Shown: in pieces, positions 1 through 15,100 of the stretch | How the letters are laid out: every line of letters begins with the position of its first letter | How positions within the stretch are numbered: position 1 is the first letter of the stretch | Assembly: GCA_947561585.1 (NCBI GenBank) | Contig: CANNZV010002605.1 | Span: 27,079-91,078, forward strand | Direction: 5' to 3' | Length of the DNA stretch: 64,000 bases | Origin: Caprella mutica | Lineage: Eukaryota > Arthropoda > Malacostraca > Amphipoda > Caprellidae | Notes under the pieces: generated by a model | What the model was told of the DNA's origin: nothing | Database searches by the model: none | The model's input: only the letters and a program-made list of their open reading frames with translations | Translations under genes and position numbers: made by a program

Positions 1-30
1 ATAAGGACATGGGTTAACTAACAGACATAA

Positions 31-226
31 ATTATTGTGACACATTCTAGAAATTATTTATCGCAATGATACAGCTGATAAATTAGGGTTAAATGGATAA
101 ATAGTCAGTTGTACCGCTAGATGGCGTTGCTACAGATTTGGTGACAAATATTATGAACACAAACGTGACAAACGCACGCACAGACATAGACGTTTTCACC
201 GCTAGATGGCGTAATTACATAATTTA
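31..226 (+). repeat. Interspersed 196-bp repeat, copy A
   Basis: Matches 20083-20278 in reverse complement over all 196 bases with only 4 differences. It contains two copies of CCGCTAGATGGCG. No terminal repeat or coding capacity is visible. Confidence 0.9.
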
Positions 227-400
227 CGGTTTTAACAATTAAATAGTTACTACTCCATTATTAATGTTTTAGAATAGATCCCCATTTCAATTATATTTAA
301 ATCATTCATTATTTAGAATGATATCTATTGGAAATCAAATTATATACGTGGATTATGATAGATAAATACTGACAAATTTTACACGATTGAACAGGATGGG

Positions 401-1213
401 GTTATCTCATATCTAGTTATCTCATATCTAGTTATCTCATATCTAGTTATCTCATATCTAGTTATCTCATATCTAGTTATCTCATATCTAGTTATCTCAT
501 ATCTAGTTATCTCATATCTAGTTATCTCATATCTAGTTATCTCATATCTAGTTATCTCATATCTAGTTATCTCATATCTAGTTATCTCATATCTAGTTAT
601 CTCATATCTAGTTATCTCATATCTAGTTATCTCATATCTAGTTATCTCATATCTAGTTATCTCATATCTAGTTATCTCATATCTAGTTATCTCATATCTA
701 GTTATCTCATATCTAGTTATCTCATATCTAGTTATCTCATATCTAGTTATCTCATATCTAGTTATCTCATATCTAGTTATCTCATATCTAGTTATCTCAT
801 ATCTAGTTATCTCATATCTAGTTATCTCATATCTAGTTATCTCATATCTAGTTATCTCATATCTAGTTATCTCATATCTAGTTATCTCATATCTAGTTAT
901 CTCATATCTAGTTATCTCATATCTAGTTATCTCATATCTAGTTATCTCATATCTAGTTATCTCATATCTAGTTATCTCATATCTAGTTATCTCATATCTA
1001 GTTATCTCATATCTAGTTATCTCATATCTAGTTATCTCATATCTAGTTATCTCATATCTAGTTATCTCATATCTAGTTATCTCATATCTAGTTATCTCAT
1101 ATCTAGTTATCTCATATCTAGTTATCTCATATCTAATTATCTCATATCTAGTTATCTCATATCTAGTTATCTCATATCTAGTTATCTCATATCTAGTTAT
1201 CTCTTATCTAGTT
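401..1213. repeat. Minisatellite, 15-bp unit, about 54 copies
   Basis: The unit GTTATCTCATATCTA is repeated almost perfectly, with a G-to-A variant near 1135. It lies upstream of otopetrin exon 1. Confidence 0.98.
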
Positions 1214-1402
1214 TATCTCACTATTTCAATTTGGTCATTATTCAAATACAAAATTAACCTTAAATTATCATTGGAATGGTGCTAATTTTGTGTGCTTGCT
1301 TTATAGAACATCACTGTACAGTGTACACAGTGTAAAATAGTACTTGTTATTATAGGGAAAAAAGAGGCCTAACTAATCTTTTGCGTCATGTATTAGCTCA
1401 TT

Positions 1403-1830
1403 ATCTATATATCTCTTTAGCTACCTTAATATCTCTTTAGATTATATCTTTGAAAACATCTGTAGATTATATATAAGTTATCTCTTTAGATTATCTCTAA
1501 TAATCTTTAGATTATTTCTAAATTATCTCTAGATTATCTCTAATAATCTTTAGATTATGTCTAAATTATCTCTAGATTATCTCTAATAATCTTTAGATTA
1601 TGTCTAAATTATCTCTTTAGATTATATCTGAATTATCTCTTTAGATTATATCTGAATTATCTCTTTAGATTATATCTGAATTATGTCTTTAGATTATCTC
1701 TTTAGATTGTCTCTTTAGATTATATCTGAATTATCTCTTTAGATTATATCTGAATTATCACTTTAGATTATATCTGAATTATCACTTTAGATTATATCTG
1801 AATTATCTCTTTAGATTTTATCTCTAGTTT
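1403..1830. repeat. Degenerate 24-bp tandem repeat
   Basis: Units of the type ATTATCTCTTTAGATTATAT and shorter derivatives such as AATCTTTAGATT. The second half (1610-1815) is regular at about 24 bp. Confidence 0.85.
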
Positions 1831-1986
1831 ACCTAATTCCTTTAGTTTGCCTGCATTTCCACCTCCACCCCATAAATCAGTTGCCTCTCATCTCTCTGAT
1901 AGTCTGCACATGTTACAGTCAGTTTGCTTTACCTGGTGGCTTGGGCAAGGTACTCAGGTGTGCACTGCTAATTGCAGGGGGTAATG

Positions 1987-2180
1987 TCTCGGTTATTGAA
2001 CACATCCACATCTTCGATCATAAGAAAAAATAAACTATAGTATAACATTTATATTAATGGGTATCCATGATTCTTGCAGGTATCATGGATACCCATTAAA
2101 ATATAGGGTTATAATATAGTAGTAGTTTTTCTATGTGATCGAAAATGTGGAACAATTCAATAACTCAGAATTTACCTAAC
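1987..2180. repeat. Hairpin MITE (AGGGTAAGTT family), diverged
   Basis: Long inverted arms around the centre GTATCCATGAT..ATCATGGATAC. The outer ends read GGTTATTGAACA and AACTCAGAATTTACC. Confidence 0.8.
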
Positions 2181-2425
2181 CAGAGCTGTGATTTTACTAT
2201 TTGTTCATTTCAATAGAGTATATTAACTATGAGTTAAAAAAAACATTAGTTTTGAAATTTTTAATTACAATTTACAAAGGATATTTTTTTGCAATGTGTT
2301 GGGGTACTTGTGATTAATTTTAATTAAGTGATTAATTTTAATCAAGTGATTAATTTATGAATGGTGACTTTATGAATATTAATTTACAAATTATAATGTG
2401 AAAGCCTAGTTTTGCTGTATCCAAA

Positions 2426-3104
2426 ATGTCCGACCACCGACCAAACAGCTTAAAGGACACATCTGAGAATTCCATCACTCAGTTTCCTCAGTATTTCAAA
2501 TTCGATGATCTAACACCCGTACACAGACCGAAAAATGAAAAACCTATCAACGAGGTTTCAGACACGTCAAAGGAGGCTTCAGATAGATCAAACGAGGCTT
2601 CAGATACGTCAAACGAAGATTTCGACCAGTCAATTGATTTTTCGGATACTGGAAGTGATCCTGAAAACCCAGAACCTGCCGAACTACCTGATAAGAGTCC
2701 GAATAAGCGCAACATCCCTGAATTTACGACACCCATTGAAGAAGATGGTGGACAGTCTTCTTCTAATTCTTCGAATGCCAACCTTCCTTCTTTGACAGAA
2801 TCTAGAAGAGACGAAACCGTCGAACCTGACGTAATAAACAATGTTGACGCTGTACCTTACAACAATACCATTCCTATGATTCTATCACCTGATCATTTGC
2901 AAGACATTGCCCTCAATCACTTCCCATCTATGTCACACCACAGCAACCCAATGTATGACTCTATGTTACCCTCTGGTAACCCCCTGTTACCACCTAGTAA
3001 CACTCTAGGTAACTCTGACAGTGATAACACCCTCTACAGTTCGGGGTACGTCACCCCATCCATCCGTACCCCCTATGTGTTCACAGTGAACCATGTTGAT
3101 GAAG
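2426..3104 (+). CDS. Otop: Otopetrin exon 1: disordered acidic N-terminal tail
   Basis: Opens with ATG in the context CCAAAATGT and runs 226 codons plus one base to the donor GAAG|GTACTT. The product is rich in Ser, Asp, Glu, Asn and Pro, with an imperfect repeat of SDTSNEAS type at about residues 44-65, and has no membrane segment, so it should be cytoplasmic. It ends in phase 1 and exon 2 starts with the two bases needed, giving VDE-EGREYPYLRE across the junction. The frame stays open past the donor to 3238, but that tail reads into a hairpin repeat and is not taken as coding. Nothing in it is recognised as a known domain. Confidence 0.75.
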
Positions 3105-6100
3105 GTACTTACTTTATTATTAGAAATTGTCTTTTTAAACTAAAACTTAGATTCAAGTACAGGCTTAACCCGGTCTTGTTACGACTCAGACTTACGAATA
3201 AGTGTGAGACATGTCCCACACTTATTCGATTGTCATAAGTGTGAGACATAATAAGACCGGGGTATTATGCCTGTACTGGTTTGATTACAATTTGTAGTGT
3301 ACTCTCACTGTCCGCTTAAATTTTTTTTTGTAAATTGGTCAAAGGAATAATTTTTATGCGTGAATAATATAATTCCAATCATCTCTCTAATATGTAATTA
3401 GTTGATAAAACTTGACAACTTATCACAATTTCTAACAGTAATTAGGTTCGGTTTGTTATAGATGTACTATCACTGAAAGAATGCACTGTGTAACTTACAA
3501 TGTTATTCGTACGGGATGAATATTATCACCACTGTTAACCCGTACACGGTTGCTCAACTTTAACTTTGCTGATGTGCCACATCTACAGATTGCTGTCCCA
3601 AAATAAGGACACCCTCCATATACGGGTTAACAAATATAGGGTAAGTTACGAGTTATCGGACAGGTCAACATTTTCGATCGTCTAAGAAAATATGAATAAT
3701 TTTAAATTTTAACTCGTTATTTTAATTGGTATCCATGATACCAATAATTACCATAACGAGTTAAAATTTTAAATTATTCATATTTTCTTAGACGATCGAA
3801 AATGTTGACCTGTCCGATAATTCGAAACTGACCTATATTATATATCCTGCTGGCCCTGAATTTGACAGTGATTTATCTAACATTATTTGACAGGATAATT
3901 GACGGTAAATTTTGCCGTTCTTGTGATTATATTTCATCACTTGCTGAGTTTGAAATCCTATTTGTTGAACAGTAAATATTTAATATTAAATGTCCCCTCC
4001 CAGGGTAAGTTCCGAATTATCGGTCAGTACTACATCTTCGGTTATATAAGAAAAAAACAATATAAAAATTGTTATTATTACACAGTGCTATCTAATAATA
4101 ACAATTTTTGTAATGTTTTTTTCAAATATGACCGAAGATGTAGTATTGACCAATAATTCGGAACTTACCCTAGTAATTTTTTCATTCTTTCAATCAATGA
4201 GGCTAATGTTTCTTATCATTTTGCTTGACACCCCATGCAATTTGATAGCATATTTTTATATGTTTTTAAGGTTTTTATAATCAAAATTCCACAAAACCCG
4301 TTTTACTTCCGACACATGTAAATTTTCAGTCTGAAGAAAAAGAATGTACACTGTTTGTTCTTAATGACAGTATAGATAGATATAATCAATCCAATTTTAA
4401 ATATTCGTGTAAAGGTATAAAATTGGAGAAATTTATTTTAGAAACTTTAATGTACTTCAGGAAATGATTTAAATCTTAAACGAAGGCTGAACACGCATTG
4501 TTTGTTTATTAAAATCAAATTTGAAATCAAAATAAAGAGTGTACAATCTTTTCCTTCAGCGTCAGATTAGTGTTTCGTACAACTGTTGCACACAGAGTAT
4601 TAAAATTTTAAAAAGCTTTTACTAAAATATATACTGAATCGAATTGTATGCAGTTAGCAAATTAAGTATCTTTGACATTATATTATGCAATAAACTCATT
4701 TTTTTCATGAAGCCTGGGGATGACTTTCAATAAAAATTTTAAATTGCGATTTTAACGTCCCTTTGTCGAATAGTGTAAAGGCTACAGAGCAGCTTTTAAA
4801 TTATTATATTTCGTATTGAAAGTCTGGAATATCAAAGTAATTCGTGTCTGTGAGAAGATACAAATAATATTCCACTAGGGATGAACTCTTTCGGTGAAGA
4901 ACATTCATACAATATCTATTTACAGTCAATACAAATAATATTCCACTAGGGATGAACTCTTACGGTGAAGAACATTCATACAATATCTATTTACAGTCAA
5001 TACAAATAATATTCCACTAGGGATGAACTCTTTCGGTGAAGAACATTCATACAATATCTATTTACAGTCAATACAAATAATATTCCACTAGGGATGAACT
5101 CTTACGGTGAAGAACATTCATACAATATCTATTTACAGTCAATACAAATAATATTCCACTAGGGATGAACTCTTACGGTGAAGAACATTCATACAATATC
5201 TATTTACAGTCAATACAAATAATATTCCACTAGGGATGAACTCTTACGGTGAAGAACATTCATACAATATCTATTTACAGTCAATACAAATAATATTCCA
5301 CTAGGGATGAACTCTTACGGTGAAGAACATTCATACAATATCTATTTACAGTCAATACAAATAATATTCCACTAGGGATGAACTCTTACGGTGAAGAACA
5401 TTCATACAATATCTATTTACAGTCAATACAAATAATATTCCACTAGGAATGAACTCTTACGGTGAAGAACAATCCCTTCCATTCAAGTTATATGTTAAGC
5501 ATTAGAGTTATTTCACCTTCAATTAGATTGCTATTTTTTTCACAGTACGATAATAGTCAGCCAATTATCTATTTTTAATTGTCTAATAATTCTTTACCAG
5601 CTAATAACACTGTAATTGTTTACCACTATTGTTATGTAAATGGGCAGTGTCCGATATAACAATTACCTAACCATTAAAAAATAAATGAATATTACCTTCG
5701 CAGAATGCGGGAAGGTCATATTTTCATCGGCATTTATTTATTTATTTTATTTGTTTATTTATTTATCTTCTTGTTATTCGCTTAACTCAAAAAGTATTCA
5801 ACCAAATTGCCTGAAATTTGGTGAAACGATTGGTCCATGTCCAGTGACCTGCTGGTAGAATTTTGAGAGCGACACGGCTAATGGTCAAGGTCATTTATAA
5901 ATCAAAAAGTATAGCACCATATTGCATGAAACTTGGTGGGACGATAAGTTATTATCCAGTTAGCAGTTTCTTCAATTTAGGGAGAGAACGGGTCAAAGCG
6001 GAGGCGAAGTTATGCACTCTACCGAGTGCACATAATGTAATTTTCCTCATCCCCAACAACACATTGACTGCGTCAGTGCGTATTGGTGCATTTATACACC

Positions 6101-9100
6101 ACAAAAGGAATTAAAATTAACTAAAATGACTTCATTTCAACATGACTTCATTAATTTTTACAACATTGCCCCAATATTGTTACAGCATTGCCCCAATATT
6201 GTTACAGCATTGCCCCAATATTGTTACAGCATTGCCCCAATATTGTTACAACATTGCCCCAATATTGTTACAGCATTGCCCCAATATTGTTACAACATCG
6301 CCCCAATATTGTTACAGCATTGCCCCAATATTGTTACAACATTGCCCCAATATTGTTACAGCACTGCCCCAATATTGTTACAACATTGCCCCAATATTGT
6401 TACAACATTGCCCCAATATTGTTACAACATTGCCCCAATATTGTTACAACATTGCCCCAATATTGTTACAACATTGCCCCAATATTGTTACAGCATTGCC
6501 CCAATATTGTTACAGCATTGCCCCAATATTATTACAGCATTGCCCCAATATTGTTACAACATTGCCCCAATATTGTTACAGCATTGCCCCAATATTGTTA
6601 CAGCATTGCCCCAATATTGTTACAGCATTGCCCCAATATTGTTACAGCATTGCCCCAATATTGTTACAGCATTGCCCCAATATTGTTACAACATTGCCCC
6701 AATATTGTTACAACATTGCCCCAATATTGTTACCATTAGAAACATTACTACCGGTGTTCATTTTTCATTTAGTTTTTCCCATTGAATTTCTTTCTCTCCA
6801 TTACCTGTAAGATGAATGATGTACAAGGTACACCTGGTCTCAGTCTCACCTTTTCAAGGGCAATGTGTCTACACAGAGAAGTACACTGAGTCAGTGACTA
6901 ACCTCTGTGAACAAACAACCATTTTGATTGCATTTCGAGAAAAAAGATGTTATTGTTTATTTTATATTTATTATTTTTATATTTCTGAAATTATTTTTCA
7001 TCGAATTTTTTATGTTCAGGTAATTTTCAATTTGGATTTTTTTTTTAAATCTTTTTTTGAATGAATTTTGATTTAAAGAATATTTTTCAAAAAAAATTTA
7101 CAGCAGCAATTTCACAGCTTTATTTTTAAAAATAATTTCTAATTAAATATTCAAATCTTCATTTTTTAAATTGTTTAATTTCGCTATAGTACCAACCATT
7201 TCAATTTCAAAATTGACGAGAAATTTCATGAAAAATATACAAAAATTTTCTTCTGATAAAAGAGTCAAAGTGCATTTAAAATTATCTTCTATACATACTT
7301 AAAACATAGTGAACATGCATACATTATATACCTCATCAATTTTCACAAATGTTAGTGGAATTTAAATATCATCAATTATGTTTACCATTAGCCAGGTGCA
7401 TTGATAATTTTATAAACTTTACATTTTCAACACTTGCTTTCACATCTGCTAAATCAATCATTTTAATGGTATCAGCATAAATAAATAACTTGGGTCATTT
7501 TCTGTTTTACTTTTTTTGACGTAATTTATGCACTTATACAGGTGGGATATATTGAAAATAGTTTCATGGTAACTAACATCTACTACTTACCATAAAATTA
7601 TTTTTAATCTATCCCACCTGAATAAGTTATGGCAAAAACAGCTTAACTGATAACAACCAACAAAAATACCAAAGCTACCCCTAAAATATTTTCTATACCA
7701 CGAGGAATAAAAGAGAGACATGTTCCACACTTATTTGATTGTCATAAGTATGAGACGTAATAAGAGCGTATCGGAAACAACGCCATCTATCGGAAATAAT
7801 GTAAAACAACGCCATCTATCGGAAATAATGTAAACAACGCCATCTATCGGAAATAATGTAGAACTACGCCATCTATCGGAAATAATGTAAAACAACGCCA
7901 TCTATCGGAAATAATGTAAAACAACGCCATCTATCGGAAATAATGTAAAACAACGCCATCTATCGGAAATAATGTAAACAACGCCATCTATCGGAAATAA
8001 TGTAAAACAACGCCATCTATCGGAAATAATGTAAAACAACGCCATCTATCGGAAATAATGTAAAACAACGCCATCTATCGGAAATAATGTAAAACAACGC
8101 CATCTATCGGAAATGATGTAAAACAACGTCATCTATCGGAAATAATGTAAAACAACGCCATCTATCGGAAATGATGTAAAACAACGCCATCTATCGGAAA
8201 TGATGTAAAACAACGCCATCTATCGGAAATGATGTAAAACAACGCCATCTATCGGAAATGATGTAAAACAACGCCATCTATCGGAAATGATGTAAAACAA
8301 CGCCATCTATCGGAAAATAATGTAAAACAACGCCATCTATCGGAAAATAATGTAAAACAACGCCATTACTCTATTTCTCCTAAAATACAATGATTCCAGG
8401 CTAAATATCTCATAACATTCACTAATTAGTATTCATCTCTCATATTATGTTAAAATATTCAGTGTAAAGTTTAACGCTGTGTCACATTATGAAGCATCTC
8501 ATAGGAGAGTTTAATAACTTGCATTACGTGACTAAAGGCATACCATCTATAGCTATACTAATAATTTCCCTCGTGTGTTTATTTATTTATTTGGTGTCCG
8601 CTTTTACACGATGGGTATTAAACATGAAGAATGTAACTATGATACGCACGGGAATATATAGACTTGATATTTAAATTGTTTTTATTCCATTTTTGTGTGT
8701 ATTTTATCTACCAGCTTATACAGAAAAATAAATTTTAATTGAGTTAAATGAAAGAACCTAATAACGGGTAATAAATTACTATTGATGACCCGTTATTTTT
8801 AACGGGCAAATACTATAGTAATACTTATAATATTTGAGAGTACTATGTGTGACGTCATTTGTTTACATCGTTTCTGAAGAACTGATCAAGTTCACCGTCA
8901 ATGAATTCGAAACTTAGCATACTTCTCTATTTATTTACTATGTTTACGATAACTATTGTATCCCCCTATTGTATTTATTGTATGTAATATTTTTTCATCA
9001 CTAGTGTATTTTCCCTTTAAAAATAACGGGTTTTCATTTAATACTCTCCTGTTTTCTTTTTCTATTTTTTACTCCCATTTTTTTAAGAAGCGGACACCAA

Positions 9101-12100
9101 ATTAATAAACGACGGATATTATTAGGATAGATATATTTAGTAATATTTATTTAATTTCCATTTAACTCATTTTTCAATTTGCGTTTGTTTTATAATTTAC
9201 AATTTTATTCAACTTTTTATAATAGTGTACCCTTTCAATATATATAATCAATAGGTTTAATAACTTTTCATATTGCTAGCTATATTTTATTTTAGATGAG
9301 ACGAAGTCCTGCTCTATACCTAGGGTATGATTGTTGTTCTTCATTTCACCTATAACTTCATCAAATTACTTTATTTCAGTTTTAAGTGGAAGATTAAAGT
9401 ACTTTATTTCAGTTTTAAGTGGAAGATTAAAGTACTTTATTTCAGTTTTAAGTGGAAGATTAAAGTACTTTATTTTAGTTTTAAGTGGAAGATTAAAGTA
9501 CTTTATTTCAGTTTTAAGTGGAAGATTAAAGTACTTTATTTTAGTTTTAAATGGTAGAGCATAGCTATGTCTTTATATTATCTGGGCAGATTAGAGAAAT
9601 ATCAATTATTCTCCTTCTAAATTGATTTTGAGTGTTCTGGATGTTGTTAATAATTAATTAAAGTAATTAAATGCATTAACTTGTTTAAATTATTTTAACG
9701 CATTAATTTGTTTAAAATAATTAAACTCATTAACTTGTATTCATTATTTTCACGATTTATTTCATATCTCCGTGATATGCAAGAGTATTCGCTAAAACTC
9801 GTTTTCTGTTGCTGACTCTCAGCATAGAAAATAGTAGCCTATACTATAGAGCTAGGACTGAACTATTCTAGATTATTTCTTTCTAGGCTAACGTAACTAA
9901 CTGTATTTCCATACCCAATCAGGCTTAGGTGAATGAGAAATTTTTACATGTGTCTTTTATAACCTACCTTAACTATTTCCCTCTAATTTAACTGACTGTT
10001 TCTTCATTTTTCCCCTCTGCAGAAGGAAGAGAGTACCCCTACCTGAGAGAAATGAGGGAAAGACTCGTGTCAGAGGATGACCCCAAACTGGACCCTCACC
10101 ACACGGAGGCCCGTCTGCTCCAGGGGGGACATGGAGCCCCTGTGGGCACCGTAGTCAAGGTAAGTTACTTATACCTACCCTTGAACATCTTTATTATCTT
10201 TAAACCTCTTCTTTATAGTAGTTTAGACCCCAGGGATCTATCCTAAAGCTGTCTGTGGTGAATGGAAGAGAAGGGGGAGGCATCCCTTGGGCCCCAAACT
10301 GTTATAAATTGAATTATGAATTGTTTTTTCCTTTTTATCATTTTTAACGCTACTTGCAGTTGTAGAGGAGAGCGCTAGGGTTATGCTATTAAACTGCAGT
10401 GTCTTTGATTTTTGTGTTAGGTAGACTCGTAAGCTTGTCCACTATCACCTCTTCATTTTTCTCTTCCATCCGTGTGTGCAGACACCGGTAATTGTGTCCC
10501 GTTTCGTCACATTCCTTGGTAAGTGACTGTATTCACGGAATAACTTTTCTGCATCCATGAGCTTTGTCACCGACGGTGGTAAGTGACTTTCTTCATGGAG
10601 CCACTTTCCTCTCTGACTGCTTCTTCCAGTCCCTTGTATTTAATTTTCTTTTGACGTTAGCAATATGGCCTTTGGTTCCGAAGCAGACGTTAAACCCCAT
10701 AATAATTTATTTGTGTCCCTTTTCGTCACATACCTTTGGTAAGTGACTGCATTCACGGAGTAGCTTTTCTGCATCCATGAACTTTGTCACCGACGGTGGT
10801 AAGTGACTTTGTTCATGGAGCCACTTTCCTCTCTGACTGCTTCTTCAGAGTCCTTTGTACTTAATTTTTTCTTGACGTCAGCGGTTGGTTCTAAAGCAAC
10901 CCCAATATTAAATATCAGACTATTTGCTGGAATAATAAAATTAAAAAAAAATGAAAAATGTATTTTAGGCAACTACTTATTCAACTAATTCCCCCCCCCC
11001 CCTAGCTCAACTCTGACGGTTACGGCTCCCACACTTCCCCCACCCACCGGGTGGAATCAATGTACACCAACACACTAGAGAGGAAACATCACCAGGAGTT
11101 CTACGGGTCCTACGCTAAGAACGCTAAGTGAGTACGCTAGATAGCTTTGGTGGTTCAGTGTGGGGGTCAGAGTGACTGGTGGTTCAGTGTGGGAGTGAGA
11201 GTGACTGTTTTTTCAGTGTGGAGGTGAGAGTGACTGGTGGTTCAGTGTGGGGGTGAGAGTGACTGGTGGTTCAGTGTGGGGGTGAGAGTGACTGGTGGTT
11301 CAGTGTGGGGTGAGAGTGACTGGTGGTTCAGTGTGGGGGTCAGAGTGACTGGTGGTTCAGTGTGGGGGTGAGAGTGACTGGTGGTTCAGTGTGGGGGTCA
11401 GAGTGACTGGTGGTTCAGTGTGGGGGTGAGAGTGACTGGTGTGAATTTCTCTTTATTAGTTATTCTTCATATTATATATTTTATCATTCAAATATCCATT
11501 ACTTAATTCTCTTATGAAATTATAATGTTAATAACGATATTTTTTACCCGGTGAAATGTACTTACCATGTGTTCTTTTCCTTATCATAATCCTACCCATT
11601 GCAAATGGTATAAAGTTAATTTTACCATCACTCTTTTCGACATTTTATGTAGCTACCTCTTCATTTTTTGAACTATATTCATATAAATAATATATTACTG
11701 AAATCTGCGTATTATAACTTTGTTGAAATACAACATTTTATAACCTGTAGAATTGTGTATTTTCTATTTCTGTTGTATACAATTTACTTTATAATTTGAG
11801 TTGTCTTATCTTTTTATTGTAATTTGTATACTTTGCGTATAGGGCTAGTAATTTCTTTATTGATATAAATATGCTTTTTTTTTTCAAAAATCATAAATGT
11901 TTACGTATATAGGGTAAGTTCTTAATTATCGATCAGGTCCACATTTTCGGACACGTAAGAAAAATTTATATAATATTATTATTATTTCATTTTTTTTAAT
12001 GGTGCCTAGTAACACAAGTAACGCTTTTAATACTGGGTAACACTCTCTTTGTGCTGGGTAACACCCCCACACTACATTAGTTACCAAGGTGTTACAATCA

Positions 12101-15100
12101 ATATTCTTCAAGTAACGCCCAGTAACGAACTATACAGCGCTAATAACTCATTGATTGAAAAGCGCTTCTGCACTCTTTAATTAATTTGACCCTTATGCTC
12201 CAGTGCAGTAAGGAGCAAAATGGTAAATCTTATTATATGAATATGCTGTAGATTGCAGTTAATAATTGTATGAAAAGTTTTAAATAGATCATTTATTTTT
12301 GCCTCTGGGTAAGTTATGAATTATTGGTCGGTTCCACATCTTCGCTCACATAACAACAACTATATTATAATTCAATATTGATTTTAATTGGTATCCATGA
12401 TACCTGTAGGTATCATGGATACCGATTAATATTAATTATTATAGTGTTTTTTCTTATATGACAGAAGATGTGGAACTGACCGATAATTCGTACCTCACCC
12501 TACGCTCCCCCGTGAGGCACGTACCCACTTTATCTCCATACCCTCTATGGGGGGATGCCCCGTAACCTCCCCCTTCATCTCACTCCCCCCCATTTTCTCT
12601 CTTCCGATCGATGCAGTGAGCGTATCCAGGCTACCCCCCTCTCTCCCCACCACAATATCAGTAGCTACACACTTAGGTGTGTACTTAACGCGTTAGAAAG
12701 TAAAGTGTGTAGAGTTTGCACACACTTGATCCCTGTTAAATAGATAAGCACACGACGGAAATTATTAGGATAGAATAATTCTTAACTAAAGGGGTGATTT
12801 ATGCATTACCGTTCACAACCTGAATTTTGATAATGGTAAAAATGATCACCTTTTCTGTTATCAGTCAGTTCCACATTTACGATCATAAGAAAAGAAGTGT
12901 ATAATAATTATTGTTATTTAACTTTTATTTTAATTGCTATAAATGATACCAATTATAATAAAAGTTAAATAACTTGCCATTATTTTATTCATTCTCTTAT
13001 TATAATCAATTAAAATAAAGAAATGTACTCGTAAATCTCTTCACTTACCGAGAGAGATAGTTATGGTGGGGCCATAGAAGATTAACAGGGGATTTCTCTC
13101 CATCTTCTAAGGCCCCACCATAACTATCTCTCAATCTTCTATGGCCCCACCATAACTCCCCCTCAATCTTCTATGGCACCACCATAACTCCCCCCCAATC
13201 TTCTATCGCCCCACCATAACTCCCCCTCAATCTTCTATGGCCCCACCATAACTATCTCCCTCAATCTTCTATGGCCCCACCATAACTCCCCCTCAATCTT
13301 CTATGGCCCCACCATAACTCCCCCTCAATCTTCTATGGCCCCACCATAACTCCCCCTCAATCTTCTATGGCCCCACCATAACTATCCCTCTGTGAGTAGA
13401 ATCACTTCCATAAATCTGGCAATTGCCACGCTGGTCATTGTTCACTTGGATTCTTTTTCACATCGTCACGCTATAGCATGTACAGTCAGGCACTATAGTG
13501 AGCACTGTAGGTACTACCAGTTACAGTACAACTTACTTTATTTACTGAATGCTTTGACTAATGTGCATGCATAAGAATAAGTTTGTTTAAATTTTATGGG
13601 AAGTTACGAATTAGCGGTCGGTTTCACGTCTTCGGTCAAATACAATAATTTTAATTGGTATCCATGATACCTGCAGGTATCATGGATACCAATTAAATTA
13701 AAAGTAATTATTATTGTATAGTTGTTTTTTATATGACCGAAGATGTGAAACTGACCGATAATTCGTAACATACCTGTTTACACTAAGCACGGGAGCTAGG
13801 TGGCGCTTGTGGAGACCATAGAATTTGATTACCTATGCCCGGTGTACGAACTTGGTAGTTTATCCAATTTTAATATTACTGTTTTGTTCTCGGTGATATG
13901 AGGTAGAGGTTCTACCTACCTCTTAGGTCTGTTTTACCTTTAATTGAAGATTAAACAGGTGGATATAGTATGATATTATCGTGTTAGAAATAACAAGAAT
14001 TTGTTTAATCGAATACTGTTGAAAATTACTGTTTATGTTAGAATTTTTTTTTTTACAATTTTATGTTTAAATAATATTGGAAATAACCCCCCCCCCCTGG
14101 TAAGGGTTAATACTGTTTTTTCGCTCAAATGTCACTGATTTCTCTCCTGAAGGGGAAATTGAAATGTCAAAAAATGTCGTCAGTTAATGGCTTTACAATG
14201 TCCATCTTATTTATTTACTTCATTCTGTATATTCTGAAATGTTACGTTAATTTTTTCTATTAGATGTTGTAGGGGAAGTTCTGATTTATCGGACTGTTCC
14301 ACATTTTCGATCAATTTTTTAATTTAACTTATTTTTCAATAGGTACCCATGATACCTGCTGGTATCATGTATACCTTTTTTATTAGGTTTACTGCCCCTT
14401 TGTAATTTGCTTTGAGTGTTCACTGTTAATTTTCCATTAGGTACTGGATAAGTAATTGGTAGACCCGTGTGTTTTCTCCTGTTTTTTGTTCTTGTTTTTT
14501 TCTCTCCCGTAGCCCTGTTATTGAAGCCTGCAGTGTGTTTTTTAGTGTCTTGTTTTGTTACAGCAGCTCTTTAATAAATGTAGAGGGAAAGGGGTATCCA
14601 TGATACCTGCACGTATCATGGATACCAACTAAGAAAGGTACAGATTATTATGATTCATTTCTACTTAGATGATCGAAATTGTGGAACTGTCCGATAATTG
14701 GAACCGTATATTCAGTTAGTAAAACTTGTTAGAAAGTATATTCATTTATTTATTATTCTAGCCTATAAGTAAGTATGGTATGTACCTTATATACATACTA
14801 TACCGTATATATTATATAGTGTGGCTAATATCAAAAGTATTTAGTTGTAATTCTAATTAGAAATGAAAAAATAACTCATTATAAAGATAAGGAATTACAT
14901 TTTATAATATAAGTATATATACCGTATATGCCTATATAACCAGTATATATACCGTATATGCCTATATAACAAGTATATATACCGTATATGCCTATATAAC
15001 CAGTATATATACCGTATATGCCCCTATAACCAGTATATATACCGTATATGCCTATTAACAAGTATATATACCGTATATGCCCCTATAACCAGTATATATA

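Noticed and set aside
2488..2841. 117-codon - strand frame opposite exon 1
   Set aside because: Antisense shadow of a Ser/Asp/Glu-rich coding exon.
3105..3238. Read-on of exon 1 frame to 3238
   Set aside because: The extra 44 codons run into a hairpin MITE, while a donor at 3104 joins exon 2 in phase.
6126..6810. Three open frames of about 183-222 codons
   Set aside because: A 22-bp stop-free unit read in all frames.
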